Below are positions 16,184 through 25,368 of a stretch of DNA of 64,000 nt, in pieces. The position numbers and the translations under genes were made by a program. Position 1 is the first letter of the stretch; each line of letters opens with the position of its first letter. The stretch covers positions 372,001-436,000 of the forward strand of contig NZ_JAAAPL010000003.1 in the NCBI RefSeq assembly GCF_011317445.1, in the 5' to 3' direction. The notes under the pieces are model-generated. The model had not been told where the DNA came from. It searched no databases and saw only the letters and a list, made by a program, of their open reading frames with translations. Origin of the DNA: Chelativorans multitrophicus. Lineage in GTDB: Bacteria > Pseudomonadota > Alphaproteobacteria > Rhizobiales > Rhizobiaceae.

Positions 16184-17172
16184 AGTTTCCTGAGCGCCAC
16201 TTCCTGGACCAGATGATTTGTGCCTTTTCTCAAAATGAGGTCTGCGCGCGGACGGGTCGGCAGAATGTTCTCACGCAGGTTCTTCAGGTTGATATTTGTC
16301 CAAAGCTCCTCCGCGATAGTCCTCGCCTCCACCTCGGGGAGGGTGGAATAGCGGTGAAAGAAGGAATTTGGGTCGCGGAACGCCGTCTCGCGCAGGCGCA
16401 TGAAGCGATCGACATACCACTCGTGAATGAGTTCCTCGGGCGCATCGATATATATCGAGAAGTCGAAGAAATCCGAAACGAAGGGCACTGCCTTGCCATC
16501 CCTCGGAAGATCCCGGGTCTGCAGCACGTTGATGCCTTCGAAGATGAGGATATCAGGCCGGTCGATGACGGCGAATTCGCCGGGTACAACATCATAGGTC
16601 AGGTGCGAATAAATCGGCGCTCGCATATTCGGCAGCCCAGCCTTGATGCCTGACAGAAAGCGCAGGATGGCGCCCACGTCATAGCTTTCCGGGAAACCTT
16701 TCCGTTCCATCAAACCTTCATGGCTCAGCACGGCGTTTGGAAGAAGAAATCCGTCCGTCGTTATGAGATCAACCTTCGGGCTGGACGGCCATCGTGTGAG
16801 CAGTTCCTTCAGCACACGGGCTGTGGTGGATTTGCCCACCGCCACCGAACCAGCAATGCCGATGATGAAGGGTGTCTTCACCGCATGGTCGGAATCAAAG
16901 AAGACCTGACGCTGCTGAAAAAGAAGCTGGCTTGCCTCCACATGGGCCGAGAGCAATCGGGACATGGAGAGGTAGATACGCCGAACCTCTTCCAGGTTGA
17001 CGGGATCGTTCAGAGAGCGCAGCCGGCGAACCTCGTCCTCAGTCAGCGTGAGCGGGGTGTCGGCGCGAAACTTCGCCCAATCCTCCGCCGAAAAGAAGCG
17101 ATAAGGGGAGTAGCGTTCGGCGGGTACCAACTGGTCCATCAGCGTCTTTTCCGTGCCTGCTTTCCGGCCCAT
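16180..17172 (-). CDS. coaA: Type I pantothenate kinase
   Basis: The 330-residue enzyme phosphorylates pantothenate with ATP, the committed step of CoA synthesis. It shows the P-loop GSVAVGKST, the downstream TTDGFLLPN (Walker B/substrate region), the IDAPEE segment and the GLNVLQ-like GINVLQ. The start is not certain: I chose the ATG at 17172; an ATG at 17139 would remove 11 residues. Neither has a strong ribosome binding site. The gene lies seven bases downstream of hisE and is likely the last gene of the his transcript, an arrangement also seen in other rhizobia. Confidence 0.93.
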   Translation of the reverse strand: MGRKAGTEKTLMDQLVPAERYSPYRFFSAEDWAKFRADTPLTLTEDEVRRLRSLNDPVNLEEVRRIYLSMSRLLSAHVEASQLLFQQRQVFFDSDHAVKTPFIIGIAGSVAVGKSTTARVLKELLTRWPSSPKVDLITTDGFLLPNAVLSHEGLMERKGFPESYDVGAILRFLSGIKAGLPNMRAPIYSHLTYDVVPGEFAVIDRPDILIFEGINVLQTRDLPRDGKAVPFVSDFFDFSIYIDAPEELIHEWYVDRFMRLRETAFRDPNSFFHRYSTLPEVEARTIAEELWTNINLKNLRENILPTRPRADLILRKGTNHLVQEVALRKL

Positions 17173-17179
17173 CGCATCT

Positions 17180-17518
17180 CTAAGCGGCGCTCTCCGGCGG
17201 CTTGCCACGCGATTCCTTTTCGGCGATGCCCGAACGGCCGGTTCGGGATTCAAGCTCCAACATCACCTCATCAAGCCGCACGCCGGCAATTTTCAGTACC
17301 ACCAGCCAGTGGTAAACAAGGTCCGCACTTTCGGCAATGAGCGCCTTCTTGTCCCGTGCAACCGCGGCGATGACCGTCTCCACCGCCTCTTCTCCGAGCT
17401 TCTTGGCCGCCTTGTCCATGCCCGCTGAGATGAGCCGAGCCGTCCATGACTGCGTGTCGCCGCTATTTGCACGCTCGGCGATGATGCCTTCGAGCCTAGA
17501 GAGATCGAACTCATTCAT
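17180..17518 (-). CDS. hisE: Phosphoribosyl-ATP pyrophosphatase
   Basis: The 112-residue enzyme hydrolyses phosphoribosyl-ATP to phosphoribosyl-AMP and pyrophosphate, step two of histidine synthesis. The MazG-like motif is clear: [13 protein letters not shown] with its acidic metal ligands, then [11 protein letters not shown]. It is separate from hisI, as in most alphaproteobacteria; hisI is not in the window. The start overlaps the hisF end by eight bases, so the two are translationally coupled. Confidence 0.96.
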
Positions 17519-18317
17519 GCGCGTTCCCTTCTGCGTTCGCCGCATCCAGCCGCATCGGAATACCGGCATCGGCCATATATCGCTTTGCTTCGGCCACCGT
17601 GTAAGTGCCAAAATGGAAGATCGAGGCAGCAAGGACAGCTGTCGCGTGCCCGTCGCGAATGCCCTCCACAAGGTGGTCCAGAGTGCCAACGCCGCCCGAA
17701 GCGATGACCGGCGCGCGCACCGCATCAGCCACCGCCTGCGTCAGTGCGATGTCATAGCCGGCTTTCGTGCCGTCACGATCCATGGACGTGAGCAGGATCT
17801 CACCGGCGCCGAGATCCACCACCCGCCGGGCGAACTCCACGGCATCGATACCGGTGGGATTGCGGCCGCCATGGGTGAATATCTCCCAGCGGTCCGCCTG
17901 GCCCGGCGGGGAAACTTTCTTGGCATCGATCGCCACGACGATGCACTGGTCACCGAATTTGTCCGCCGCGCGGGCCACAAATTCAGGTTCCTTCACCGCT
18001 GCCGTGTTGATCGAAACCTTGTCGGCGCCAGCCAGGAGCAGCCGGCGTATATCCGGAATTTGGCGAACGCCTCCGCCCACCGTAAGGGGCATGAAGCATT
18101 GCTCCGCGGTGCGCGCGATGACGTCGAAGATGGTCTCACGGTTTTCGTGGCTTGCGGTAATGTCCAGAAAACAAAGTTCATCGGCGCCAGCCGCGTCATA
18201 GGCCGTTGCGGCTTCCACGGGATCGCCGGCATCGATCAGATCAACGAACTGGACGCCCTTGACGACGCGACCGTCTTTTACGTCCAGACATGGGATGACG
18301 CGGGCCTTCAGGGTCAT
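17511..18317 (-). CDS. hisF: Imidazole glycerol phosphate synthase, cyclase subunit
   Basis: The 268-residue TIM-barrel subunit uses ammonia from HisH to convert PRFAR into imidazole glycerol phosphate and AICAR. Catalytic Asp12 is in IPCLDVKDG. The second catalytic Asp sits in [10 protein letters not shown], and the phosphate-binding loops GGGVRQ and ASGGVG are present. Full length. It overlaps hisA by four bases upstream and hisE by eight downstream, so a single coupled his unit is likely. Length is slightly above the common 252-258 residues because of a C-terminal tail ending ANAEGNAHE. Confidence 0.98.
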
Positions 18318-19048
18318 GCGCGCGCCTTCCGAAGCATTGCGAGCGCCTCTTTCGGATCGATGCGGCCGTCATAGAGAGCGCGGCCGGAGATCGCGCCTTC
18401 GAGCTTTGCGGCGTCAGGCTTAACCATCCGCTCGATATCAGCCATCGAGGCAAGGCCGCCAGAGGCAATGATGGGGATCGACACTGCATCAGCCAGGGCG
18501 ATTGTCGCTTCCCAGTTGATGCCGGTCAGCACGCCGTCCCGGTCAATATCGGTATAGATGATCGCGGCTACGCCGGCACCCTCAAAACGCTTGGCCAGTT
18601 CGGCAGCGGTAAGGTCCGACGTCTCGGCCCAACCTTCTACCGCGACTTTGCCGCCGCGAGCATCGATGCCAACGGCGATCTTGCCGGGGAATTTTCCGCA
18701 GGCTTCACGGACCAGAGCCGGATCACGTACCGCGACCGTACCAAGGATTACGCGGGCAAGCCCTCTCTCCAGCCAAGCCTCGATCTGCTCAAGCGAGCGA
18801 ATGCCGCCGCCAAGCTGAACCGGATTGCGCGTAGCCTTCAGGATGGCTTCGACGGCTGCGCCATTGACGCTCGCACCGGCGAAGGCGCCGTTGAGGTCCA
18901 CCACGTGCAACCACTCAAAACCCTGCTCCTCGAAGGCTTTTGCCTGAGCGGCCGGATCGCGGTTATAGACCGTGGCCTCGCTCATCTCTCCGAGCTTGAG
19001 CCGCACGCATTCACCGTCTTTCAGATCGATGGCCGGATAAAGAATCAT
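18314..19048 (-). CDS. hisA: Phosphoribosylformimino-AICAR ribotide isomerase
   Basis: The 244-residue TIM-barrel enzyme isomerises ProFAR to PRFAR. The catalytic Asp8 is in YPAIDLKDG, and the second Asp lies in the DIDRDG segment. The phosphate loops GGGIRS and ASGGLAS are present. The ATG at 19048 overlaps the hisH stop in an ATGA arrangement, so I prefer it over an in-frame start nine bases earlier. The downstream overlap with hisF is also four bases. Confidence 0.97.
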   Translation of the reverse strand: MILYPAIDLKDGECVRLKLGEMSEATVYNRDPAAQAKAFEEQGFEWLHVVDLNGAFAGASVNGAAVEAILKATRNPVQLGGGIRSLEQIEAWLERGLARVILGTVAVRDPALVREACGKFPGKIAVGIDARGGKVAVEGWAETSDLTAAELAKRFEGAGVAAIIYTDIDRDGVLTGINWEATIALADAVSIPIIASGGLASMADIERMVKPDAAKLEGAISGRALYDGRIDPKEALAMLRKARA

Positions 19049-19695
19049 GGCCGCCATCTCAGGAAATTCGCGATAAGGCCAAGGCCGAGCATCTGGCTCT
19101 TTTCCGGATGGAACTGCGTTCCGGCGAGGTTGCCACGGGCCACCGCCGCGGTGATCTCGCCCCCATAGTCGGTTACGGCCAGGACATCCTCCCTTCGCGT
19201 CGCATCAATATGATAGGAATGGACGAAATAGGCGTGCAGCCCCTCGCGCCCCGTCGGAATACCCTCAAAGAGCGGGTGGCGATGTTTCACGTGAATCGTG
19301 TTCCACCCGATTTGCGGGATTTTCAGTGACGGATCGCTGGGGGTGATCTCCTTCACGTCTCCCGCGATCCAGCCGAAGCCATTCGTCGTGGTCTTCTCCA
19401 GCCCGCGTTCCGACATAAGCTGCATGCCGACGCAAATCCCAAAGAAGGGGCGTGCCCGTCCAATGGCAACTTCTTCGATTGCTTCCACCATGCCCGGCAC
19501 TGCATCGAGCCCCGCCCGGCAATCCGCATATGCCCCCACCCCGGGCAGAACGATGCGATCGGCCTTGCGGACCCGCTCAGCGTCATTGGTAAGATCTATC
19601 TCAGCCGCGATTCCCGATTCGCGCGCCGCGCGCTCGAACGCCTTGGTCGCGGAGCGCAGATTGCCGGAGCCGTAGTCGATGATGGCAACGCGCAT
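19045..19695 (-). CDS. hisH: Imidazole glycerol phosphate synthase, glutaminase subunit
   Basis: The 216-residue class I glutamine amidotransferase supplies ammonia to HisF. The nucleophile is Cys88 in FFGICVGMQ, and the His-Glu pair of the triad is in FHPEKSQ near the C-terminus. The PGVGAYADC oxyanion strand is normal. The coding sequence contains a one-mismatch parS-like sequence near 19283-19298; it encodes the ordinary residues HVKH and is probably chance. Confidence 0.97.
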   Translation of the reverse strand: MRVAIIDYGSGNLRSATKAFERAARESGIAAEIDLTNDAERVRKADRIVLPGVGAYADCRAGLDAVPGMVEAIEEVAIGRARPFFGICVGMQLMSERGLEKTTTNGFGWIAGDVKEITPSDPSLKIPQIGWNTIHVKHRHPLFEGIPTGREGLHAYFVHSYHIDATRREDVLAVTDYGGEITAAVARGNLAGTQFHPEKSQMLGLGLIANFLRWRP

Positions 19696-19697
19696 CC

Positions 19698-20183
19698 TCA
19701 GCCCTTTCGTGGATATTCAACCAGACCAAAAGTCGGTGAAGGTCTTTGGCTGGCGGGAGCAGCGCGGGACACTGCTACGGGAAGAGCCGCTGCCGAAGGC
19801 CTCTGCACCGGCGCCTGCGCGATCTCCGCTGAATAGCGGAGCTCAGCCTCATTTCGGTTGGCTCCTTCTACCACGCCCCAGACCTTCCAGCCCCGCCGGC
19901 GAAGAGAGGCGATCCTGAGCCCCTGGGCTTCAAGCCCTATGAAGAGGTAAAGAATAAAGGAAAGAAGCGGCGCAGTAATTGAAAAGCCTGACATTGTGCC
20001 AAGGCCGGCAAGCAGAAGACCGATGCACAGGAAGGCAAGCGCCTCGAGCCACATGCGGTGCCAGAGAAACCAGAATAACGGCATGATAAGTGCCAGGAAG
20101 GAAAAGCCGTCACGAATGACAAGCGCCTTTTCCCCCTTGTCTGGCCGGTTGCCCGCCGGCTCAAGAACGATATAGCTGGCCAT
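19698..20183 (-). CDS. DUF2628 inner-membrane protein inside the his operon
   Basis: The 161-residue protein has hydrophobic helices at about residues 28-44, 48-62 and 68-88. A DUF2628-type pattern follows ([20 protein letters not shown]), and the C-terminal third is Ala/Pro-rich, polar and probably disordered. No catalytic motif. It lies two bases upstream of hisH and six bases downstream of hisB, so it is read as part of the his transcript. I recall this insertion in the his operon of other rhizobia; a role in histidine synthesis is not established. Confidence 0.85.
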   Translation of the reverse strand: MASYIVLEPAGNRPDKGEKALVIRDGFSFLALIMPLFWFLWHRMWLEALAFLCIGLLLAGLGTMSGFSITAPLLSFILYLFIGLEAQGLRIASLRRRGWKVWGVVEGANRNEAELRYSAEIAQAPVQRPSAAALPVAVSRAAPASQRPSPTFGLVEYPRKG

Positions 20184-20189
20184 TGTGCT

Positions 20190-20798
20190 TCAACCGTTCA
20201 GCGTGCCCTTGGTGGAGGGGATCGCGTTGAGCTGCCGTGGATCGGGCGAGAGGGCCGCGCGAAGGACACGAGCCACCGCCTTGAAACATGTCTCGGCGAT
20301 ATGGTGCGCGTTCGCGCCATAAAGGTTCGTGACATGTAAGGTGATGCCGGCATTTTGCGCCAGCGCCTGAAAGAACTCGCGCACCAGCTCCGTGTCGAAG
20401 CTGCCGATCTTGGGCGAGGGAAAGGTGACCTGCCAGACTAGGAAAGGACGGCCGGAAACGTCCACGGCGGCGCGCGTCAACGCCTCGTCCATAGCAAGGT
20501 CAAGCGAGGCATAGCGGGTTATGCCGCGGCGGTCACCCAGCGCTTTCGCAATGGCCTGTCCGATGGCGATGCCGCAATCCTCCACTGTGTGGTGATCATC
20601 GATATGGAGGTCGCCGAGCGCGGACACTTTCATGTCGATCAGGGAATGGCGAGAGAGCTGATCCAGCATGTGGTCGAAGAAGCCCACGCCAGTCGAAATG
20701 TCGGAGCGTCCCTCGCCATCGAGATCGACGGTGACGGAGATGTCGGTCTCGTTCGTCTTGCGGCTGATTTCGGCCTGGCGCGGATTGCTGGCAGCCAT
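20190..20798 (-). CDS. hisB: Imidazoleglycerol-phosphate dehydratase
   Basis: The 202-residue monofunctional enzyme dehydrates imidazole glycerol phosphate in histidine synthesis. The metal-binding repeats are visible: [14 protein letters not shown] and [12 protein letters not shown] in the first half, NAHHIAE in the second. It lacks the histidinol-phosphatase domain fused in enterobacteria. It is the first his gene in the window and faces hslV across about 160 bases, so both promoters must lie in that gap. The ATG at 20798 follows AAAGGAAAAGCC. Confidence 0.97.
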   Translation of the reverse strand: MAASNPRQAEISRKTNETDISVTVDLDGEGRSDISTGVGFFDHMLDQLSRHSLIDMKVSALGDLHIDDHHTVEDCGIAIGQAIAKALGDRRGITRYASLDLAMDEALTRAAVDVSGRPFLVWQVTFPSPKIGSFDTELVREFFQALAQNAGITLHVTNLYGANAHHIAETCFKAVARVLRAALSPDPRQLNAIPSTKGTLNG

Positions 20799-20962
20799 GG
20801 CTTTTCCTTTGCTTTCCAAGAAGGCCCGCCTTTTAGAGCAAGTCGGCCGCGAATACCAGAAGCGGGGAGATCATGAACCCGCGGCATTTGCATTCCTTTG
20901 CCTGTCTCTTACATAAACGCTCGAAACGGCGCCCGCGAGAGGCGTCCAGGAGCAAAATTTCC

Positions 20963-21511
20963 ATGAGCGATAATCTGACAATGCACGGAACCACCATTGT
21001 CACCGTTCGGAAGGGCGGGAAGGTCGTGATTGCCGGCGACGGACAGGTGAGCCTCGGACAAACCGTTATGAAGGGCAACGCCCGGAAGGTGCGCCGGATC
21101 GGCAAGGGCAATGTGATCGCAGGCTTCGCGGGGGCGACGGCCGATGCTTTCACGCTGCTCGAAAGGCTGGAGAAGAAGCTGGAGCAGTATCCCGACCAGC
21201 TCATGCGGGCGAGCGTGGAGCTGGCAAAGGACTGGCGGACGGACCGCTATTTGCGTCGGCTGGAGGCAATGATGCTCGTGGCCGACAAGAACGTGACGCT
21301 GGCGCTCACCGGAACCGGCGATGTGCTGGAGCCGGAAGAGGGGGTGATGGCAATCGGGTCGGGCGGGAATTATGCGCTCGCGGCCGCACGCGCGCTTATC
21401 GACACGGACAAGAGCGCGGAGGAGATTGCCCGCAAGGCGATGGAGATTGCCGCAAGCATCTGCGTCTACACAAACAGCAATATCATCGTGGAAACGCTGG
21501 ATGCCGGCTGA
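20963..21511 (+). CDS. hslV: ATP-dependent protease subunit HslV (ClpQ)
   Basis: The 182-residue N-terminal nucleophile hydrolase forms the proteolytic core of HslUV. Processing would expose the Thr of the [14 protein letters not shown] segment as the nucleophile, and [13 protein letters not shown] follows as in the family. The ATG at 20963 gives a short propeptide (MSDNLTMHG), as in other rhizobia; AGGAG is 11 bases upstream, and a second in-frame ATG at 20978 is possible. It overlaps a GNAT gene by 11 bases, which in turn overlaps hslU, giving a tightly coupled three-gene unit. A heat-shock promoter would be expected, but I could not identify one with confidence. Confidence 0.97.
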   Translation: MSDNLTMHGTTIVTVRKGGKVVIAGDGQVSLGQTVMKGNARKVRRIGKGNVIAGFAGATADAFTLLERLEKKLEQYPDQLMRASVELAKDWRTDRYLRRLEAMMLVADKNVTLALTGTGDVLEPEEGVMAIGSGGNYALAAARALIDTDKSAEEIARKAMEIAASICVYTNSNIIVETLDAG

Positions 21512-22040
21512 GCCCACCATCCGCTTCGAGCCGGTCACGGCGGAGCATCTGCCGATGCTTCGCCACTGGTTGAAGCAGCCGCATATGCGGGAATGGTGGG
21601 GCGAACCTGAGGAAGAACTGGGCTTTATCCGCGACATGATCGAAGGGCGAGATTCGACACGGCCCTTCATCATTGTCCTCGGCGATGAGCCGGTAGGCTA
21701 CATTCAATACTGGTTCCTAGGCCACCACCAGAATGCGGAATGGATCGACGATCACCCGTGGCTTGCGGAGCTTCCCGCCGGGGCAGTGGGCGTCGATCTA
21801 TCCATAGGGCATCCGGATAAGCTGTCGAAGGGCATCGGCTCGAAGGCGCTGGCAGCATTCGTCCGCAAGCTGCGCGATGATGGGTTTGAGACAATCCTGA
21901 TCGATCCGGACCCGGATAATCTTCGCGCGGTTGGTGCCTATCGGAAAGCAGGTTTTAGGCCTGTTCCTTGGCTCGAAGGGCGCTCCGGCAACGCCCTGAT
22001 CATGCAATACGATCCCAATACAGACGAGACAACGATATGA
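21501..22040 (+). CDS. GNAT acetyltransferase (AAC(6')-like) between hslV and hslU
   Basis: The 179-residue protein resembles aminoglycoside 6'-N-acetyltransferase-type GNATs. It begins with [18 protein letters not shown], then has [13 protein letters not shown] and the acetyl-CoA site around [12 protein letters not shown] (a degenerate Q/RxxGxG/A). The fold ends with [18 protein letters not shown]. Its real substrate is unknown, and the AAC-like class also includes siderophore and metabolite acetylases. It overlaps hslV by 11 bases and hslU by four, so its output is tied to the protease. This arrangement recurs in rhizobia, as far as I recall. Confidence 0.85.
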   Translation: MPAEPTIRFEPVTAEHLPMLRHWLKQPHMREWWGEPEEELGFIRDMIEGRDSTRPFIIVLGDEPVGYIQYWFLGHHQNAEWIDDHPWLAELPAGAVGVDLSIGHPDKLSKGIGSKALAAFVRKLRDDGFETILIDPDPDNLRAVGAYRKAGFRPVPWLEGRSGNALIMQYDPNTDETTI

Positions 22041-23347
22041 GCAATTTTTCACCCCGTGAGATCGTTTCCGAGCTCGACCGCTACATTATCGGCCAGAAGG
22101 AGGCGAAGCGAGCGGTCGCGATTGCACTGCGGAACCGCTGGAGACGCCAGCAGCTCGAGCCTGGCCTGCGCGAAGAGGTGATGCCGAAGAACATCCTGAT
22201 GATCGGGCCGACAGGCGTCGGCAAGACCGAAATCTCGAGGCGCCTGGCCAAACTCGCCGGGGCACCTTTCGTGAAGGTGGAGGCAACCAAATTCACTGAA
22301 GTCGGCTATGTGGGCCGCGATGTTGAGCAGATCGTGCGCGACCTGGTCGAGGTGGCGATCGCGCTTACGCGCGAGAAGATGCGCGAGGGCGTGGAGGCAC
22401 GTGCGCATCTGAACGCCGAGGAACGCGTGCTGGAGGCGCTGGTGGGCCGCACCGCAAGCCCCGCCACACGCGACAGCTTTCGCCAAAAGCTCAGGAGCGG
22501 CGAGCTGGACGACAAAGAGATCGAGATCCAAGTGGCTGATGCGGGCGGCGGTATGGGCAGTTTCGAAATTCCCGGCATGCCCGGAGCCAATATCGGTGTT
22601 CTGAATATCAACGACATGCTGCAGAAGGCCATGGGCGGCGGGCGAACCAAGACCGTCAAGACCACCGTCAAGGATTCGTATAAATTCCTCATCAATGATG
22701 AGTCGGACAAGCTGCTCGACCAGGACGAGGTCGTGCGGCGGGCGCTCTCTTCCGCCGAGAATGACGGCATCGTTTTCATTGACGAGATCGACAAAATTGC
22801 CTCGCGCGAAGGCGGCATGGGCGCCGGTGTGTCCCGCGAAGGCGTGCAGCGAGACCTCCTGCCGCTTGTCGAAGGCACGACGGTCGCGACCAAATACGGA
22901 CCGGTCAAGACTGACCATGTCCTATTCATCGCCTCCGGCGCATTCCATGTGGCAAAGCCCTCGGACCTGCTTCCCGAACTGCAGGGCCGCCTGCCTATAA
23001 GAGTCGAGTTGCGGGCCTTGGAGAAGGAGGATTTTCGCAGGATCCTCACCGAAACTGAAGCGAGCCTCATAAAGCAGTACATCGCCTTGATGGAGACGGA
23101 GGGCGTCGAACTCGAATTCACCGAAGATGCCATCGTCAGATTGGCGGAAGTCGCTGTCGACCTCAATGCAAGCGTCGAGAATATCGGCGCTCGGCGGCTG
23201 CAGACCGTGATGGAACGGGTGCTTGACGAGATTTCCTACAACGCGCCGGATCGTTCAGGCAGCAAGATGGTGATCGATGCTGCCTATGTAGACCAGCATG
23301 TGGGCGATCTTGCCAAGAACACGGACCTCTCGCGCTTTATTCTGTGA
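22037..23347 (+). CDS. hslU: ATP-dependent protease ATPase subunit HslU (ClpY)
   Basis: The 436-residue AAA+ unfoldase feeds substrates to HslV. Walker A GPTGVGKT is at residues 57-64, and Walker B lies in IVFIDEIDK near 253. The I-domain runs between them, with [10 protein letters not shown]- and [15 protein letters not shown]-like stretches. The C-terminus LSRFIL is the tail that docks into HslV. The start overlaps the GNAT stop by four bases (ATGA). Length and motifs are normal for the family. Confidence 0.98.
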   Translation: MSNFSPREIVSELDRYIIGQKEAKRAVAIALRNRWRRQQLEPGLREEVMPKNILMIGPTGVGKTEISRRLAKLAGAPFVKVEATKFTEVGYVGRDVEQIVRDLVEVAIALTREKMREGVEARAHLNAEERVLEALVGRTASPATRDSFRQKLRSGELDDKEIEIQVADAGGGMGSFEIPGMPGANIGVLNINDMLQKAMGGGRTKTVKTTVKDSYKFLINDESDKLLDQDEVVRRALSSAENDGIVFIDEIDKIASREGGMGAGVSREGVQRDLLPLVEGTTVATKYGPVKTDHVLFIASGAFHVAKPSDLLPELQGRLPIRVELRALEKEDFRRILTETEASLIKQYIALMETEGVELEFTEDAIVRLAEVAVDLNASVENIGARRLQTVMERVLDEISYNAPDRSGSKMVIDAAYVDQHVGDLAKNTDLSRFIL

Positions 23348-23457
23348 CCTGTATGACACGGCCAAGGCGGGCGCTTTCGGGCGAATTTTAATTCGCTCGA
23401 CTCAAGCCCCCGCTTTCCGTAGGTTCCCGCAAAAACTCATTACAACCGAGTGGGCGG

Positions 23458-24426
23458 ATGGCTTTTCGGCGTGGCATCGTTTGCGTCTTAATTCTGACTC
23501 TTGTGACTCCAGCGGCCGTGGCCGCCACAACAGTACCCAGCGGCAACCGCAATGCTGAGCAACCGCCTATACCCGGCGCTTCTGCCCGGCGCACCGGCGC
23601 AGCCAAAACCACTTTCGAAGCCAAGTACCAACGGGTTCACAGGCTTCTCAAAAATGATCGAAGCCTTCGCGCCAAGATACGCGAATCCGCAACGCAATAT
23701 AAAATAGACCCCATCCACATTATCGGTGCGATTGTTGGCGAGCACACCTACAATGTCGATGCTTACGACCAACTCCAGACCTATTACGTCAAGGCGGTTT
23801 CCTATCTTCGCAGCAGCTTCACCTTTTCCTTCGAAGGTGAGCCGCTGGACGACTTTATTCAACGCCCGCAATTTGCGCCCTGTGCGAAATTCACCGAGAG
23901 CTACAGCCTGTGGAGCTGCCGCGAAACCATTTGGGACAACAGCTTCCGTGGCAAGACCGTTGAAGGTAAGTCCTTTCCGAAGGACCGCTTCAGCGCCGTT
24001 TTTCTGCAGCCGTTTTTTGCCGGACAGACATTCGGCATCGGCCAGCTAAATCCTCTTACCGCACTGCAATTGACAGATATGGTTCACCGGATATCCGGTC
24101 ACGAGAGAATCGACCACCGCGACCCGCAGCAGGTCTACCGGGCAATTATGGATCCCGACGTTTCGCTCGACTATGTAGCGGCGATGATCAGGAAATCGAT
24201 CGATGCTTATTCTGAGATTGCCGACTTCGACATCAGCAAAAATCCCGGTCTGACTGCCACACTGTATAATCTGGGAAATCCTGAGACCCGCGCGAAGAAG
24301 CTGGCTGCCCAAAATCGTCTTCGCAGCCAGCAGGGCTTAGAGCCGAAGCTGCCGGAAGAGAATTACTATGGCTGGCTCGTTAACGACAAGCTGGAGGAGT
24401 TGGAGGCGCTCGCCGGCGAATCCTAA
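23458..24426 (+). CDS. DUF1402 family exported protein
   Basis: The 322-residue product begins with a signal peptide (IVCVLILTLVTPAAVAA) and has a DUF1402 domain from about residue 55 to the end. A region HIIGAIVGEHTYNVDAYD followed by FFAGQTFGIGQLNPLTALQL resembles a lysozyme-like fold (the E-x-x-Y and GIGQ patterns recall lytic transglycosylases). A periplasmic peptidoglycan role is therefore possible but unproven. It has a single Cys pair in FAPCAKFTESYSLWSCRE that may form a disulfide. Separated from hslU by 110 bases with a small GCGAATT/AATTCGC inverted repeat at 23381-23396. Confidence 0.8.
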   Translation: MAFRRGIVCVLILTLVTPAAVAATTVPSGNRNAEQPPIPGASARRTGAAKTTFEAKYQRVHRLLKNDRSLRAKIRESATQYKIDPIHIIGAIVGEHTYNVDAYDQLQTYYVKAVSYLRSSFTFSFEGEPLDDFIQRPQFAPCAKFTESYSLWSCRETIWDNSFRGKTVEGKSFPKDRFSAVFLQPFFAGQTFGIGQLNPLTALQLTDMVHRISGHERIDHRDPQQVYRAIMDPDVSLDYVAAMIRKSIDAYSEIADFDISKNPGLTATLYNLGNPETRAKKLAAQNRLRSQQGLEPKLPEENYYGWLVNDKLEELEALAGES

Positions 24427-24448
24427 GTGCCTGAACGAGTCCGGGCGC

Positions 24449-24829
24449 CTATTCAGACCGCTTATGCTTCCGTCCCAAAACATCGTGCAGCGTGCGATGA
24501 AGCTGTTCAAGCTCTTGCTCATTCAGATCCGCGATATTCTGAGCCAGCAGATTGGCAATGGCCGTGGCTTTTTCGGGAAGGCCCGCAGTATCTACAACGA
24601 CGCGCGGATGAGATAGTTCGGCGAGACGTTGAAGTTCATCCGCCTCGTCCCAGATGACATTGAAATAGCCAATGACTTTCTGGACCATGGCCCAATTGGG
24701 TGGACTGCGCCGACCATGTTCAAGAGCCGATAGATAAGCCGGGCTCACGCCCAGGGCGGCCGCCATCTCCCTTTGACTTACTCCACGGGCGCGGCGGAGC
24801 GCACGTATCCTTGCAGCAAATGGAGTCAT
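24449..24829 (-). CDS. XRE-family helix-turn-helix transcriptional regulator
   Basis: The 126-residue protein has an N-terminal HTH_3/XRE domain: RIRALRRARGVSQREMAAAL, then GVSPAYLSALEHGRRSPPN. A helical C-terminal part follows (ELQRLAELSHPRVVVDTAGL) with no obvious ligand domain. The start overlaps the Smr stop by four bases. In related genomes the same HTH-Smr-MltA order lies beside gyrB near the chromosome origin; gyrB is not seen here. Its targets are unknown. Confidence 0.9.
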   Translation of the reverse strand: MTPFAARIRALRRARGVSQREMAAALGVSPAYLSALEHGRRSPPNWAMVQKVIGYFNVIWDEADELQRLAELSHPRVVVDTAGLPEKATAIANLLAQNIADLNEQELEQLHRTLHDVLGRKHKRSE

Positions 24830-25368
24830 CGACGATTTTCTCTGCGACGAAGACGCACATAAAGTGCCCCACCACCACCATGATGGCGCGCTGCTTCCTC
24901 GAAACCGCTTACAATCTCTGCGAAAGGCGGGGTGGAAAACCACCGGGGCACGGCGCCGCGGAGAACGCCTTCTGGGATGCTCTTGCCCTTGCCGGTGATC
25001 ACAAGCACGTATCGACGGTCGGCAGCGAACGCCTGACGCAGAAAAGCTAAGAGAAGCCCATGCGCTTCGGCCTGGGTGAGGCCATGCAGGTCCACGCGTC
25101 CGGTTATATCGAGCCGTCCACGGGCCAGCCTCTCTCGCGTCGGTGTATCGAGCCTGCGCGGATGCCTGTGCGAGGATGCTACCGGAGGCAAACTCTGCTT
25201 AGAACTCGCTGCCGACGGCGGAGCAGGTGGCTGGGGCACATCCGCTTTGAGGGAAGACTGAGTTTCTTCAGGAACGGTCTTTCCCGGAAGGGGCCTTGCC
25301 GAGCGAGCAACATGACTCCAGAGGATCCTGTCCTCCGTCGAGAGCTCTTTTGCTTTTGCCCGTCTCAT
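24826..25368 (-). CDS. Smr (MutS2 C-terminal type) domain protein
   Basis: The 180-residue protein has a Pro/Ser-rich N-terminal 80 residues and a C-terminal Smr domain. The domain shows the conserved DLHGLTQAEAHGLLLAFL and VLVITGKGK segments, followed by GVLRGAVPRWFS. Stand-alone Smr proteins are thought to act as nucleases on branched DNA or on mRNA at collided ribosomes; which applies here is unknown. The start overlaps the mltA stop by four bases and the stop overlaps the XRE start by four. Confidence 0.9.
   Translation of the reverse strand: MRRAKAKELSTEDRILWSHVARSARPLPGKTVPEETQSSLKADVPQPPAPPSAASSKQSLPPVASSHRHPRRLDTPTRERLARGRLDITGRVDLHGLTQAEAHGLLLAFLRQAFAADRRYVLVITGKGKSIPEGVLRGAVPRWFSTPPFAEIVSGFEEAARHHGGGGALYVRLRRRENRR

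Noticed and set aside
22049-22918. 289-codon antisense frame in hslU
   Set aside because: Shadow of hslU; its residues match no plausible fold and there is no start context.
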